From Ruixingdingia sedimenti (GTDB lineage Bacteria; Pseudomonadota; Alphaproteobacteria; Rhodobacterales; Rhodobacteraceae), in assembly GCF_031432425.1 (NCBI RefSeq), contig NZ_JAVKPH010000006.1:1-64000 (forward strand): a stretch of 64,000 nt of DNA, written 5' to 3'. Below are positions 42,117-51,900 of this stretch, piece by piece; positions within the stretch are counted from its first letter, which is position 1; every line of letters starts with the position of its first letter. The position numbers and the translations under genes are program-made. The notes beneath the pieces are model-generated. The model worked only from the letters and a program-made list of their open reading frames with translations. It made no database searches and was not told the DNA's origin.

Positions 42117-42161
42117 CGCGTCTCCCTGTTAGACTGGCCCGGGTTCCGCCCGGGCTTTTCT
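42117..42161 (+). ncRNA. Candidate small RNA or terminator, element 2
   Basis: A second copy of the element 1 core: 42122-42143 matches 41390-41411 with one change. It comprises the CTCCCTGTT anti-SD-like segment followed by a 7-bp stem GCCCGGG/CCCGGGC (42137-42143/42149-42155, loop TTCCG) and CTTTTCTTTT. It can terminate the glyoxalase-superfamily gene. It may also be a very short RNA of about 45 nt from the promoter with the FNR-type box. Confidence 0.45.
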
Positions 42162-42227
42162 TTTCCCCCGCGGCTTGAGCCCCCCGGCGCGGGGCATTAC
42201 CCTGCCCGCCGGATAAAGGAGCCTGCC

Positions 42228-43016
42228 ATGACCCTCACCATCGCCACCTGGAACATCAACTCCGTCCGCCTGCGCGAGGGGCTGGTGGCGCGGCTGCTGA
42301 CCGAAGAGGCGCCCGACGTGCTGTGCCTTCAGGAATGCAAGGCCCCCGTGGACAAGATCCCGCTGGAGGCGTTCCGCGCCGCGGGCTACGGCCATATCGT
42401 CGCGCGCGGGCAAAAGGGCTACAACGGCGTCGCGATCCTGTCGAAACTGCCGCTGGAGGATGCGGGCGAGGTCGATTTCGCGGGCCTCGGCCATGCCCGC
42501 CATGTCGCGGCGCGGCTGGAAAACGGGGTCGTCATCCACAACGTCTACGTGCCCGCGGGCGGCGACATCCCCGACCGGGCGCTGAACGTGAAATTCGGAC
42601 AGAAGCTCGATTTCGTCGCCCATCTGCGCGACTTCTTCCGCGACAATGCGCCGCAAAAGGCGATCCTCGTCGGCGATCTCAACATCGCCCCGCGCGAGGA
42701 CGACGTGTGGAACCACAAGGCGCTGCTCAAGATCGTCAGCCACACGCCCGTCGAGGTCGAACATTTCACCGATGCGCAGGCGGCGGGCAACTGGGTCGAC
42801 ATCACCCGGCAGGACATCCCGGACGGGCGGCTTTACAGCTGGTGGTCCTACCGCTCGCCCGACTGGGACGCGGCCGACAAGGGCCGGCGGCTGGATCACA
42901 TCTGGGCCAGCCGCGACATCGCCGCCGCGGGCCATGCCAGCCGCATCCTGCGCCCCGTGCGGGGATGGGAACAACCCTCCGACCACGCGCCGGTGCTGGC
43001 CTCGTTCGATCTGTGA
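42228..43016 (+). CDS. xth: Exodeoxyribonuclease III
   Basis: A 262-residue Mg-dependent AP endonuclease/3'-exonuclease of base excision repair. Catalytic residues: N-terminal TWNINSVRLR, E36 in LQECKAP, the GDLNIAPREDDVW loop, and the terminal SDHAPVLASF with D252/H253. LDHIWAS is also present. The ATG at 42228 has AAAGGAG eight bases upstream. It begins a cluster of four rightward genes (xth, thioredoxin/TPR, Lon-N, Trm112) with short gaps. Confidence 0.96.
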   Translation: MTLTIATWNINSVRLREGLVARLLTEEAPDVLCLQECKAPVDKIPLEAFRAAGYGHIVARGQKGYNGVAILSKLPLEDAGEVDFAGLGHARHVAARLENGVVIHNVYVPAGGDIPDRALNVKFGQKLDFVAHLRDFFRDNAPQKAILVGDLNIAPREDDVWNHKALLKIVSHTPVEVEHFTDAQAAGNWVDITRQDIPDGRLYSWWSYRSPDWDAADKGRRLDHIWASRDIAAAGHASRILRPVRGWEQPSDHAPVLASFDL

Positions 43017-43075
43017 CCCTTGGCAGGGGCGGGCTGCGCGCGCATATAGGGACAAATCAGTATCGGAGGGCAGGT

Positions 43076-43978
43076 ATGCTCGGTTTGGGACAGACGACAA
43101 AGGCGGCGGGCGATCTGGTCAAGGACGGGTCCGAGGCCACCTTCATGCAGGACGTGATCGAGGCCAGCCGCGAGGTGCCGGTCATCGTCGATTTCTGGGC
43201 GCCGTGGTGCGGGCCGTGCAAGACGCTCGGCCCCGCGCTGGAATCGGCGGTGCAGGCGGCGGGCGGCAAGGTCCGCATGGTCAAGATCGACGTGGACCAG
43301 AACCAGATGATCGCGGGTCAGCTGCGCATCCAGTCGATCCCCACGGTCTATGCCTTCTGGCAGGGCCAGCCGGTCGACGGCTTTCAGGGCGCGCTGTCGG
43401 GCAGCGAGGTGAAGAAGTTCATCGACCGCGTGGCGGCGCTGGCCGGTGACGGCGGGCTTGCCGATGCGATCGCGGCCGCCGAACAGATGCTGGAAGAAGG
43501 CGCCGCCGCCGACGCCGCCGAAACCTTCGCCGCGATCCTGGCCGAAGAACCCGAAAGCGCCGCCGCGCTTGGCGGGCTGGCACGCGCCTGGATCGCCGTG
43601 GGCCAGATCGACCAGGCCGAGGCGCTGGTCGCCAACGCCCCCCCCGCCATCGCCCGCGCCGCAGAGGTCGAGGCCGCCCGCGCGCAGATCGCGCTGGCGA
43701 AACAGGCCGCCGAGGCCGGGCCGCTGGATCAGCTGGCCGCACAGGTCGCCGCCGACCCCGGCAACCCTCAGGCCCGGTTCGATTTTGCGCAGGCCCTGCA
43801 TGCCGCCGGCCGCGTGGACGAGGCGGTGGACGAACTGCTGGAACTCTTCCGCCGCGACCGCGAATGGAACGACGGCGCCGCGCGGGCACAGCTGTTCACC
43901 ATCTTCGATGCGCTGAAACCGCAGGACCCCATCGTGCTGAAGGGCCGGCGGCGCCTGTCGTCGATGATCTTCGCCTGA
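43076..43978 (+). CDS. Thioredoxin/tetratricopeptide co-chaperone (YbbN/CnoX-like)
   Basis: A 300-residue two-part protein: a thioredoxin domain (about 1-125) with the intact redox motif WCGPC (C45, C48), then about 170 residues of helical tetratricopeptide-type repeats (DAIAAAEQMLEEG, ALGGLARAWIAVGQIDQAEALV, ARFDFAQALHAAGRVDEAVDELLELFRRD). CnoX in E. coli delivers substrates to GroEL and protects them from oxidation; the E. coli form lacks one active Cys, whereas both are kept here. Start at 43076 has GGAGGGCAGGT. Confidence 0.93.
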   Translation: MLGLGQTTKAAGDLVKDGSEATFMQDVIEASREVPVIVDFWAPWCGPCKTLGPALESAVQAAGGKVRMVKIDVDQNQMIAGQLRIQSIPTVYAFWQGQPVDGFQGALSGSEVKKFIDRVAALAGDGGLADAIAAAEQMLEEGAAADAAETFAAILAEEPESAAALGGLARAWIAVGQIDQAEALVANAPPAIARAAEVEAARAQIALAKQAAEAGPLDQLAAQVAADPGNPQARFDFAQALHAAGRVDEAVDELLELFRRDREWNDGAARAQLFTIFDALKPQDPIVLKGRRRLSSMIFA

Positions 43979-44004
43979 ACCGGCGCCTGCCGGAGGGAGA
44001 GACC

Positions 44005-44667
44005 ATGAAACGCTTTGGTGATCTGCCCGACGTGATCGCGGTCTTTCCCCTGCCCGGGGCGCTGCTGCTGCCCCGGTCGCGCCTGCCGCTGCATATTTTC
44101 GAGCCGCGCTATCTGGCGATGATCGACGATTGCCTGCGCACGCCGCACCGGCTGATCGGCATGATCCAGCCGCGCGACCTGCCCGGCGGGCGGGGGGGCG
44201 AGACGGGCGAGGAAAAGCGGCTTCAGGCCATCGGCTGCGCCGGCCGCCTGACCGGGTTTTCCGAAACCGAGGACGGGCGCTACATGATCTCGCTCACCGG
44301 GGTGTCGCGGTTCCGCATCGGGGACGAGGCTTTGGGCTTCACCCCCTACCGGCGGTTCCATATCGACTGGGCCCCCTTCGGGCGCGACATGGGGCCGGCG
44401 GAAACCGACGCGGGCTTTCGCCGCGAACCCTTCCTCGACCTGCTGCGCCGGTATTTCGAGGCGATGCAGCTGTCGACCGACTGGGGCAGCCTGACCGCGG
44501 CGGAGGATGAACTGCTGATCAACTCGCTGTCCATGCTCTGTCCCTTCTCGCCCGAGGACAAGCAGGCGCTGCTGGAGGCGCCGTCGCTGGAAACCCGGCG
44601 CGAGACACTGGTGACGCTGATCGAATTCGCCCTTCACGCCGGGCCCGGAGAGGAAACGATGCAATGA
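44005..44667 (+). CDS. Lon N-terminal (substrate-binding) domain protein
   Basis: A 220-residue stand-alone LON-N (PUA-like) protein. Opening VIAVFPLPGALLLPRSRLPLHIFEPRYLAMIDD is diagnostic; the middle block AIGCAGRLTGFSETEDGRYMISLTGVSRFRI follows. It has no ATPase or protease part, so it is not Lon itself. Function in this family is unknown; it may bind misfolded proteins. Its stop overlaps the next gene by ATGA, and it follows the thioredoxin/TPR gene by 26 bases, suggesting a protein-quality role. Confidence 0.93.
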   Translation: MKRFGDLPDVIAVFPLPGALLLPRSRLPLHIFEPRYLAMIDDCLRTPHRLIGMIQPRDLPGGRGGETGEEKRLQAIGCAGRLTGFSETEDGRYMISLTGVSRFRIGDEALGFTPYRRFHIDWAPFGRDMGPAETDAGFRREPFLDLLRRYFEAMQLSTDWGSLTAAEDELLINSLSMLCPFSPEDKQALLEAPSLETRRETLVTLIEFALHAGPGEETMQ

Positions 44668-44849
44668 CCGACACCGCGCCCGCCTTCGACCGCCGCATGC
44701 TGGAGGCGCTGGTCTGCCCGGTGACGCGCGGGCCGCTGGCCTACGACGCCGAACGGCAGGAACTGGTGTCGCGATCCGCCCATCTGGCCTATCCGATCCG
44801 CGGCGGCATCCCGATCATGCTGGTCAGCGAGGCGCGCGAGATCGACTGA
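44664..44849 (+). CDS. Trm112-family small protein
   Basis: A 61-residue protein of the Trm112/YcaR family (MLEALVCPVTRGPLAYDAERQELVSRSAHLAYPIRGGIPIML core). Only one Cys (CPVT) of the zinc-ribbon pairs is kept. In eukaryotes Trm112 activates methyltransferases; the bacterial role is unproven. Coupled by ATGA to the Lon-N gene. The repeat copy c follows directly. Confidence 0.9.
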   Translation: MTDTAPAFDRRMLEALVCPVTRGPLAYDAERQELVSRSAHLAYPIRGGIPIMLVSEAREID

Positions 44850-44871
44850 CCCTGCCGGTGGATGGGGTGGC

Positions 44872-45007
44872 GCCGGGGGCCAGCCCCCGGACCCCCGGAG
44901 TATTTATGGCAAGATGAAGCCCCGCTTTCGGGCAGCGAGGCGCCCCCTGCTCATTTTCTGTCCTTAAATATCCCGCGGGGGTCCGGGGGCGCGAAGCCCC
45001 CGGCGCT
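44872..45007. repeat. Dispersed intergenic repeat, paired form (copy c)
   Basis: This copy has two arms. The left (44872-44918) has a GGGGGCCAGCCCCCGG hairpin, then GGAGTATTTATGGCAAGATGAAG. The right (44951-45005) has TCATTTTCTGTCC, AAATATCCCGCGGGGG and a hairpin GGGGGCGCGAAGCCCCC. The arms are roughly inverted to each other. It fills the gap between the convergent Trm112 and hydroxylase genes, so it can serve both 3' ends. Confidence 0.65.
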
Positions 45008-45020
45008 GTCCCATCCAGCC

Positions 45021-46247
45021 TCAGACCGGCCGGCCCTGCATCAGCCGCGGCAGTTCGCCCGTCAGTCCGGCGGCCTGCCGGATGAAGTGGCGGCGCAGCG
45101 GCGGGGTGGCATTGACCAGCCCGAGGCCGAGGTCGCGGGCCGCGCGCAACAGCGGGTTGTCGTTGGAAAACAGCCGGTTGACCCCATCCATGCCAAGCGC
45201 CAGCGCGGTCGCGTCGAACCGCCGCCAGCGTTGATAGCGGTCCAGCACGTCGGGCGCGCCGATATCCTCGCCCCGCCGGTGGGCATCCACCAGCACCTCG
45301 GCCAGCGCGCCCACGTCGCGCAGCCCGAGGTTCAGCCCCTGTCCCGCGATCGGATGCACCCCATGCGCCGCGTCGCCCGCCAGCGCGATGCGGGGCGCGG
45401 CATAGCGTTCGGCCAGCGACAGGCTGAGCGGATAGGTGAAACGTGCGCCCGCCAGCCGGATGCCCCCCAGAAAATCGCCGAAGCGCGGGCGCAGCAGGTC
45501 GAGGAAGGCGTCGTCGGGCAGGGCGGCGATGGTGGCGGCGGTCGCGTCGGATTCCGACCAGACGATGGAACTGCGGTTGCCGGGCAGGGGCAGGATGGCG
45601 AGCGGCCCGGCGGGCATGAACAGCTGATGCGCGATGCCGTGGTGGGGCAGGTCGTGGTCCAGCGCGCAGACCAGCGCGGTCTGGCCATAGCCCCATCCGT
45701 GGCGGCGGATACCGGCGCGCGCGGCGGTGCCGCTGGCCCGCCCGTCGCAGCCGACCAGCACCCGCCCCGTCACCCGCCGCCCCGAGGCCAGCGCCACGGT
45801 GACGCCCGCCCCCGCGACCGCCTGCGCCACCACCTTTTCGCCGTCGCGCAGCGTCACCCCGGGCGCGTTGCGCATCGCATCCAGAAAGGCGGCGTAGAGG
45901 AAGCGGTCTTCCAGCATGTGGCCCATCGGGCCTTCCTCGATTTCCGCATGGTCGAAATGGAGGAAGAAGGGCGCAGCACCTTCGCCCGCGCGCCCGTCGC
46001 TGGCCTTGATGCCGAGGATGGGTTGCGCCCTGTCGGCCACCGCCCCCCAGACCCCGATGGCCGCCAGCAACCGGCGCGAGGCGATGGCCAGCGCATAGGC
46101 CCGCCCGTCGAACCCGGTTTCGGCGCGTGCCGGTGCGGGGCGCGCGTCGATCACGGTGACGCGCAGGCCCCCCTGCGCCAGCGCCAGCGCCAGTGCGGGG
46201 CCGTTCAGCCCGCCCCCGGCAATGATGACATCGGTATCGCGTTCCAT
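45021..46247 (-). CDS. UbiH/UbiF/VisC-family FAD-dependent hydroxylase
   Basis: A 408-residue flavin monooxygenase of ubiquinone synthesis or a close relative. The FAD motif is IIAGGGLNGPALALALAQGG (with GGG in place of GAG); GFDGRAYALAIASRRLLAAIGVW is the family second motif; VGCDGRASGTAARAG and the FAD-closing GDAAHGVHPIAGQGLNLGLRD complete the set. It ends shortly before repeat copy c. Divergent from the amidase gene with an 81-base gap. Which ring position it hydroxylates cannot be told from sequence. Confidence 0.92.
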   Translation of the reverse strand: MERDTDVIIAGGGLNGPALALALAQGGLRVTVIDARPAPARAETGFDGRAYALAIASRRLLAAIGVWGAVADRAQPILGIKASDGRAGEGAAPFFLHFDHAEIEEGPMGHMLEDRFLYAAFLDAMRNAPGVTLRDGEKVVAQAVAGAGVTVALASGRRVTGRVLVGCDGRASGTAARAGIRRHGWGYGQTALVCALDHDLPHHGIAHQLFMPAGPLAILPLPGNRSSIVWSESDATAATIAALPDDAFLDLLRPRFGDFLGGIRLAGARFTYPLSLSLAERYAAPRIALAGDAAHGVHPIAGQGLNLGLRDVGALAEVLVDAHRRGEDIGAPDVLDRYQRWRRFDATALALGMDGVNRLFSNDNPLLRAARDLGLGLVNATPPLRRHFIRQAAGLTGELPRLMQGRPV

Positions 46248-46328
46248 GCCCCCACTATGCCCCGCCGCGCGGGATTGTCCATGCGCCGCGCTGCCGTTAC
46301 GGTCGGCGCGCAACCGGTGGAGGGTGGG

Positions 46329-47666
46329 ATGCGCGCGAACTGGCTGACGATGACGGCGGGCGATCTGGGGCGGGCGATCGGCGCGGGGCAGATCCATCCG
46401 GTCGAACTGGCCGAGGCGTTCCTCGACGCCATCGCCGCCCATCCCGACACGCCGCGCATCTATGCCCGCACCACCCCGGAACGTGCGCGGGACGAGGCGA
46501 TGGCGGCCGCCGAACGCGCCAAGATGGGGTTGCGGAGGGGGCTGCTGGACGGCGTGCCGATCAGCTGGAAGGACAATATCGACACCGCGGGCGTGGCGAC
46601 CGAGGCCGGATCGGCCCTGCTGGCGGGGCGGGTGCCTGCGGCGGATGCGCCGGTGCTGCGTGCGGCGACCTTTGCCGGGCTCGTCTGTCTGGGCAAGACG
46701 CATCTGTCGGAACTGGCGTTTTCGGGTCTGGGGCTCAATCCCGTCACCGCGACCCCGCCGAATGTGAACGACCCGGCGGCGGTGCCCGGGGGGTCGTCCT
46801 CCGGCGCGGCGGCCTCGGTCGCCTTCGGGCTGGCGGCGGCGGCCATCGGCACGGATACGGGCGGCTCGATCCGCATTCCGCCGGCGTGGAACGACCTCGT
46901 GGGGTTCAAGCCCACGCGGGGGCGGCTGCCGGGGGCCGGGGTGGTGCCTTTGGCCAACAGTTTCGACACCGTGGGCCCGATGGGGCGGAGCGTCGAGGAT
47001 TGCGCGCTGCTGCTGGCGGCGATGGGGGGCGGGCGGCCGGCCGACCTGCGCGGGGCCGGTCTGGCGGGGCGGCGGCTTCTGGTGCTGGAAACCGTGGCGC
47101 TGGACGATCTTTCCCCCGCCCCCGCGCAGGCGTTCGACGCCGCGGTGTCGTGCCTCACGGCGGCGGGCGCGCGGGTGGACCGGCTGCGCTTTCCCGGCGT
47201 GGCAGAGGCATTGGGGCTGGCGGCGACACTGGTCGCACCCGAGGCCTATGGGCTGTGGCAGGACACCATCGAGGCCGCGCCGGACAAGATGTTCCCCCTT
47301 ATCCTCGACCGTTTCCGCACCGGGGCCGCGATCAAGGCGACGGATTTCGTGGCGGCATGGCGGCGGCTTCATGTCCTGCGCGCGCAATGGGCGGCGGCGG
47401 TCGCGGGGGCGGATGCGGTGATCCTGCCCACGACGCCCAACCTGCCGCCCGATGCGGCCCGCCTGCTGCGCGATGCCGACTATTACACGCAGGAAAACGC
47501 CCGCGCCCTGCGCAACACCCGTATCGGCAACCTGTTCGAGGGCGCGGCGCTGACCCTGCCCACGGGCGTTGCGTCCTGCGGGATCATGTTCCTGACCTTG
47601 CCGGAGGCCGAGGAACGCCTGCTGCGTCTGGGTGCGGCGGCGGAACCCGTGCTGCGCCGCGGGTGA
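46329..47666 (+). CDS. Amidase signature family protein
   Basis: A 445-residue Ser-cisSer-Lys amidase. K81 lies in ISWKDNIDTAG, the cis-Ser in PGGSSSGAAASV (S156/S157) and the nucleophile S180 in GTDTGGSIRIPP. This is not GatA: gatC and gatB are absent and the C-terminal part differs. Likely hydrolyses an aliphatic or aryl amide. The ATG at 46329 gives MRANWLTMTAGDLG; the frame continues upstream on a shadow of the hydroxylase gene only. Confidence 0.92.
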   Translation: MRANWLTMTAGDLGRAIGAGQIHPVELAEAFLDAIAAHPDTPRIYARTTPERARDEAMAAAERAKMGLRRGLLDGVPISWKDNIDTAGVATEAGSALLAGRVPAADAPVLRAATFAGLVCLGKTHLSELAFSGLGLNPVTATPPNVNDPAAVPGGSSSGAAASVAFGLAAAAIGTDTGGSIRIPPAWNDLVGFKPTRGRLPGAGVVPLANSFDTVGPMGRSVEDCALLLAAMGGGRPADLRGAGLAGRRLLVLETVALDDLSPAPAQAFDAAVSCLTAAGARVDRLRFPGVAEALGLAATLVAPEAYGLWQDTIEAAPDKMFPLILDRFRTGAAIKATDFVAAWRRLHVLRAQWAAAVAGADAVILPTTPNLPPDAARLLRDADYYTQENARALRNTRIGNLFEGAALTLPTGVASCGIMFLTLPEAEERLLRLGAAAEPVLRRG

Positions 47667-47736
47667 AAAAGCCACAATTCCGCCCATCAAGCGGCGGGGA
47701 TTGCGGCGTTTTTCTGGACCCGGCCCCGAATAGCCG

Positions 47737-47763
47737 GTATCGTTCCCCCAAACGGGGCGATAC
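47737..47763 (+). promoter_or_regulatory. Hairpin in the aminotransferase leader
   Basis: GTATCG (47737-47742) pairs with CGATAC (47758-47763), and CCCC with GGGG inside, giving a 10-bp hairpin with a small bulge, ending 22 bases before the aminotransferase ATG. No T-run follows. It may be an mRNA stabiliser, an operator or a weak attenuator. Confidence 0.35.
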
Positions 47764-47785
47764 GACCCCGGTGAACGAGGCAGTA

Positions 47786-48970
47786 ATGGCATATCCCGAG
47801 CGGTTTTCGAACCTGCCAGACTACGCATTTCCGCGTCTGCGCGCGTTGCTTGATTCGCATGCGCCGGGGGGTGAGCCCTTGGCCATGACCATCGGCGAGC
47901 CGCGCCACCCCTTTCCCGCCTTCGTGGGCGAGGTTCTGGCGGAAAACCTTGGCGGTTTCGGGGTTTACCCGCCGAACGAGGGCACGCCGGAACTGCTGGC
48001 CGCCATATCCGGCTGGATCGCGCGGCGGCACGGGGCGGATGTCGCGGCGGACCGGCTGATGGTGCTGAACGGCACGCGCGAGGGGCTGTTCAACGCGGCG
48101 CTGGCGCTTTGCCCGGAAACGAAGAACGGCCAGCGTCCGGTGGTGCTGATGCCGAACCCCTTCTATCAGGTCTATGCCGTGGCCGCGCTGGCGGTGGGGG
48201 CGGAGCCCGTCTATGTGCCCGCGACCGCGGCCACCGGGTTCCTGCCCGATTACGGCGCCTTGCCCGCCGCGGTGCTGGACCGCGTGGCGCTGGCCTGGAT
48301 CTGTTCGCCCGCGAACCCGCAGGGCGCGGTGGCGGGGCGCGACTATCTGGCCGACCTGCTGGCGCTGGCGGAAAGGCACGGTTTCACCGTCCTGTCCGAC
48401 GAATGCTATTCCGAAATCTGGCGCAGCGCGCCGCCGCCCGGCATCCTGTCGGTCGCGGCGCAGGTGGGCGCGGACCCGGAAAAGGTGTTCGCCTTCAATT
48501 CGCTGTCGAAACGGTCCAACGTGCCGGGGCTGCGGTCGGGCTTCGTGGCCGGGGGCGCGCGGGGCATGGCGCTGATCCGCCGGCTGCGGTCCTATGCGGG
48601 CGCGCCGCTGCCCCTGCCGCTGCAACGGGTGGCGGAACGGCTGTGGGCGGACGAGGATCACGTGACCGCCAACCGCAAGCTTTATCAGGAAAAGTTCGCG
48701 CTGGCCGAGGCGGTCTTTGCCGGTCATCAGGGCGTCGCGATGCCCGAGGGCGGGTTCTTCCTGTGGCTGCCCGTCGCGGATGGCGAGGACGCGGCGCTGC
48801 GGCTCTGGCGGGAAACCGGCGTGCGGGTTCTGCCCGGCGCCTATCTGGCGCGCGAGGTCGGGGGGGATAACCCCGGCAAGGGCTATATCCGGGTCGCGCT
48901 GGTGGCCGAACAACAACAGATGCAGCAGGGGCTGACCCTGTTGCGCGACTGTCTCTACGGACGAGGGTGA
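47786..48970 (+). CDS. Aminotransferase class I/II (succinyldiaminopimelate aminotransferase-like)
   Basis: A 394-residue PLP aminotransferase of fold type I. The lysine is K242 in FAFNSLSKRSNVPGLRSGFV; CSPANPQG (173-180), LSDECYSEIW, and MPEGGFFLWLPVADG are conserved positions. The SLSKRSN-PGLRSGF wording and length fit DapC-type enzymes of lysine/diaminopimelate synthesis. Its stop overlaps the ftsK GTG by GTGA, and the DapC-ftsK pairing is what I would expect in this family. The annotation as DapC is likely, not proven. Confidence 0.87.
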   Translation: MAYPERFSNLPDYAFPRLRALLDSHAPGGEPLAMTIGEPRHPFPAFVGEVLAENLGGFGVYPPNEGTPELLAAISGWIARRHGADVAADRLMVLNGTREGLFNAALALCPETKNGQRPVVLMPNPFYQVYAVAALAVGAEPVYVPATAATGFLPDYGALPAAVLDRVALAWICSPANPQGAVAGRDYLADLLALAERHGFTVLSDECYSEIWRSAPPPGILSVAAQVGADPEKVFAFNSLSKRSNVPGLRSGFVAGGARGMALIRRLRSYAGAPLPLPLQRVAERLWADEDHVTANRKLYQEKFALAEAVFAGHQGVAMPEGGFFLWLPVADGEDAALRLWRETGVRVLPGAYLAREVGGDNPGKGYIRVALVAEQQQMQQGLTLLRDCLYGRG

Positions 48971-48975
48971 GGCGA

Positions 48976-51900
48976 ATGGCATCCTATCAGGTCAGGCAGC
49001 GGGATCCGCTTCTGGATCGGAACATGCAGGCCATGATCGAACGGCGCGGCAAGGAGCTTTTGGGCGTCCTCCTGATCGCGCTCGCCCTTGCGGTGGCGGT
49101 GATGCTGGGCAGCTATGCGCCCGACGATCCGGGCTGGATGGTGGCGACGGACGAACCCGCGCAGAACGCGATGGGGCGGTTCGGGGCGGCGGTGTCCTCG
49201 ACGCTGATCATCATCGCCGGGCTCGGCGCCTGGGGCCTGCCGGTGGTGCTGGCGGCCTGGGGGCTGCGCTTCATGCTGCATCTGGGCGAGGATCGCGCGA
49301 TCGGCCGGCTGATCTTTGCGCTGATCGCCATCGCGCTGGCCTCTGTCTATGCCGCGACGCATGTGCCGGGGGCGGATTGGGGCCATTCCTTCGGTCTTGG
49401 CGGTCTGTTCGGCGACACGGTTCTGGGCGCGTTGCTGGGCGTGGCGCCGGTTCAGGCGACGGTGGGGCTGAAGATCCTGTCGCTGCTGATCGCGCTGGCG
49501 CTGGTGGCGATGGGGCTGTTCGTCACCGGGTTCGACATGCCGGAACTGCGCGCGGTGGGCCGGTTCCTGCTGGTCGGGCTGGTGATGACCTATGCCGGTG
49601 CGGTGATGCTGACGCGGCAGGGGCTTGGCCTCGCGCTGCGGACGGGCAGCGCGGTCCGGTCGCAGGCCAGCGCGCGGGCAGGCGACTGGCGCGCTGCGCG
49701 GGCGGAACGGGCCGCCGCGGCCCCCGTGCCTGCGCCCGCTGCTGCCGCCCGCGTCCGCCGTGCCGCGGCGGCAGAGGAACCCGCGCCCGTGGTGGCCGAC
49801 AGCGTGACCCGCGCCGTGCAGGCCCGTGTTGCCCGCGCGGCCGAACCCGCGCAGTTCCAGGCGCCGCAGCCGCTCAACGCCGATCCGCGTGCGGCCCCGC
49901 GCCCCCTGCGCGCCGACCCGCGCCCGCAGGCCGCCGCGCCCGCGCCCGAACCCTCTGCCCCGGTGCGCAGCCTGCTGGCGATGGTGCCCGGGTTGATGAA
50001 ACGCACGCCGGAACCCGAGCCCGAACTGGTGGAGCCCCCGCCGCTCGACCCCCACCGCTATTCCGACCTGCCGAGCGAGGACCGCATCCGCGCCCGTATC
50101 AGCGACGTGATCCGCGCCCGCGTGCGCCGGGCGCCGGTGCCCGTCGTGACCGCACCGCCCGTGGATGCCGCAGCCCGGGCCGAACCGCCGATGTTCCGGC
50201 CGCGCAAGCCGATGCCGCTGATCCTCGACACCCAACGCCGCCCCGCCGCGCCCGCGCTGCCGCCGGAACCGCCGGTGACGGCGGCCCCCCTGACGGCGGC
50301 CCCTGCGGCGGCGGCTTTCGTGGCTGCGGCCCCGCGCGCCGCCGTGGCGATGCCCGAGGCCGACCCCCTGCCGCGCGAATACCTCGACCCCGCGCCCCAT
50401 ACGGCCGGGGCAGGGCCCGCATGGGACGAGGATCTGGTGGAAGACGACCTCGGCTTCGAGGATATGGAGGATGTGGACGACACCTGGTCCGTGCCCGAAC
50501 CCCTGCACGCGGCCCCGCCCCTGCGCGCGCCGATCAGCCCCGCCGCGCCGGCCCCGCGCCTGACGGTGCCCGTGCCGGAACCGCGCCGCATCGTCCAGCC
50601 CGCGGTGAAACGCACGATCCCCGAATCCCGTCAGGCCCGCGCCGAGGCGCAGCCGCGCCTGAAGTTCGAGGACCACTTCCCCGAGTACGAGGCGCCGCCG
50701 CTGTCGCTGCTGACCAACCCCACCTCGATCATCCGCCACCACCTGTCCGACGAGGCGCTGGAGGAAAACGCGCGGCTGCTGGAAAACGTGCTGGACGACT
50801 ATGGCGTGAAGGGCGAAATCGTTTCCGTCCGCCCCGGGCCGGTGGTGACGATGTACGAACTCGAACCCGCGCCGGGGCTCAAGGCCAGCCGGGTGATCGG
50901 TCTGGCCGACGACATCGCGCGGTCCATGTCGGCGCTGTCGGCGCGGGTGTCCACCGTGCCGGGGCGGTCGGTGATCGGGATCGAACTGCCGAACGCCCAC
51001 CGCGAAAAGGTCGTGCTGCGCGAGATCCTCTCGGCCCGCGATTTCGGCGACAGCAACATGCGCCTGCCGCTGGCCCTGGGCAAGGATATCGGCGGCGATC
51101 CGATCGTGGCGAACCTGGCCAAGATGCCCCACCTGCTGATCGCCGGGACCACCGGGTCGGGCAAGTCGGTGGCGATCAACACCATGATCCTGTCGCTGCT
51201 GTATAAACTCACGCCCGAGGAATGCCGGCTGATCATGATCGACCCCAAGATGCTGGAACTGTCGGTCTATGACGGCATCCCGCATCTGCTGTCCCCCGTC
51301 GTCACCGACCCGAAAAAGGCGGTCGTCGCCCTGAAATGGGTCGTGGGCGAGATGGAGGAACGCTATCGCAAGATGTCCAAGATGGGCGTGCGCAACATCG
51401 AGGGCTACAACGGCCGCGTCCGCGAGGCGCTGGACCGGGGCGAGATGTTCAAGCGCACCGTCCAGACCGGCTTCGACGAGGACACCGGCGATCCGATTTT
51501 CGAGACCGACGAATTCGCCCCCGTGGCGCTGCCCTATATCGTCGTCATCGTGGACGAGATGGCCGACCTGATGATGGTCGCGGGGAAAGAGATCGAGGCC
51601 TGCATCCAGCGTCTGGCGCAGATGGCGCGGGCGTCGGGCATCCACCTGATCATGGCGACGCAGCGGCCCTCGGTCGATGTCATCACCGGCACGATCAAGG
51701 CGAACTTCCCCACCCGGATTTCCTTCCAGGTCACGTCCAAGATCGACAGCCGCACCATTCTGGGCGAACAGGGGGCCGAACAGCTTCTGGGCATGGGCGA
51801 TATGCTCTACATGGCCGGGGGCGGGCGGATCAGCCGCATCCACGGGCCCTTCGTCAGCGACGAAGAGGTCGAAGAGGTCGTGACCCATCTGAAAAGCTTC

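Noticed and set aside
45021..47828. 935-residue minus frame covering the amidase gene and the hydroxylase
   Set aside because: Only the last 408 codons make sense (UbiH-type); the earlier part is an antisense shadow of the amidase gene.
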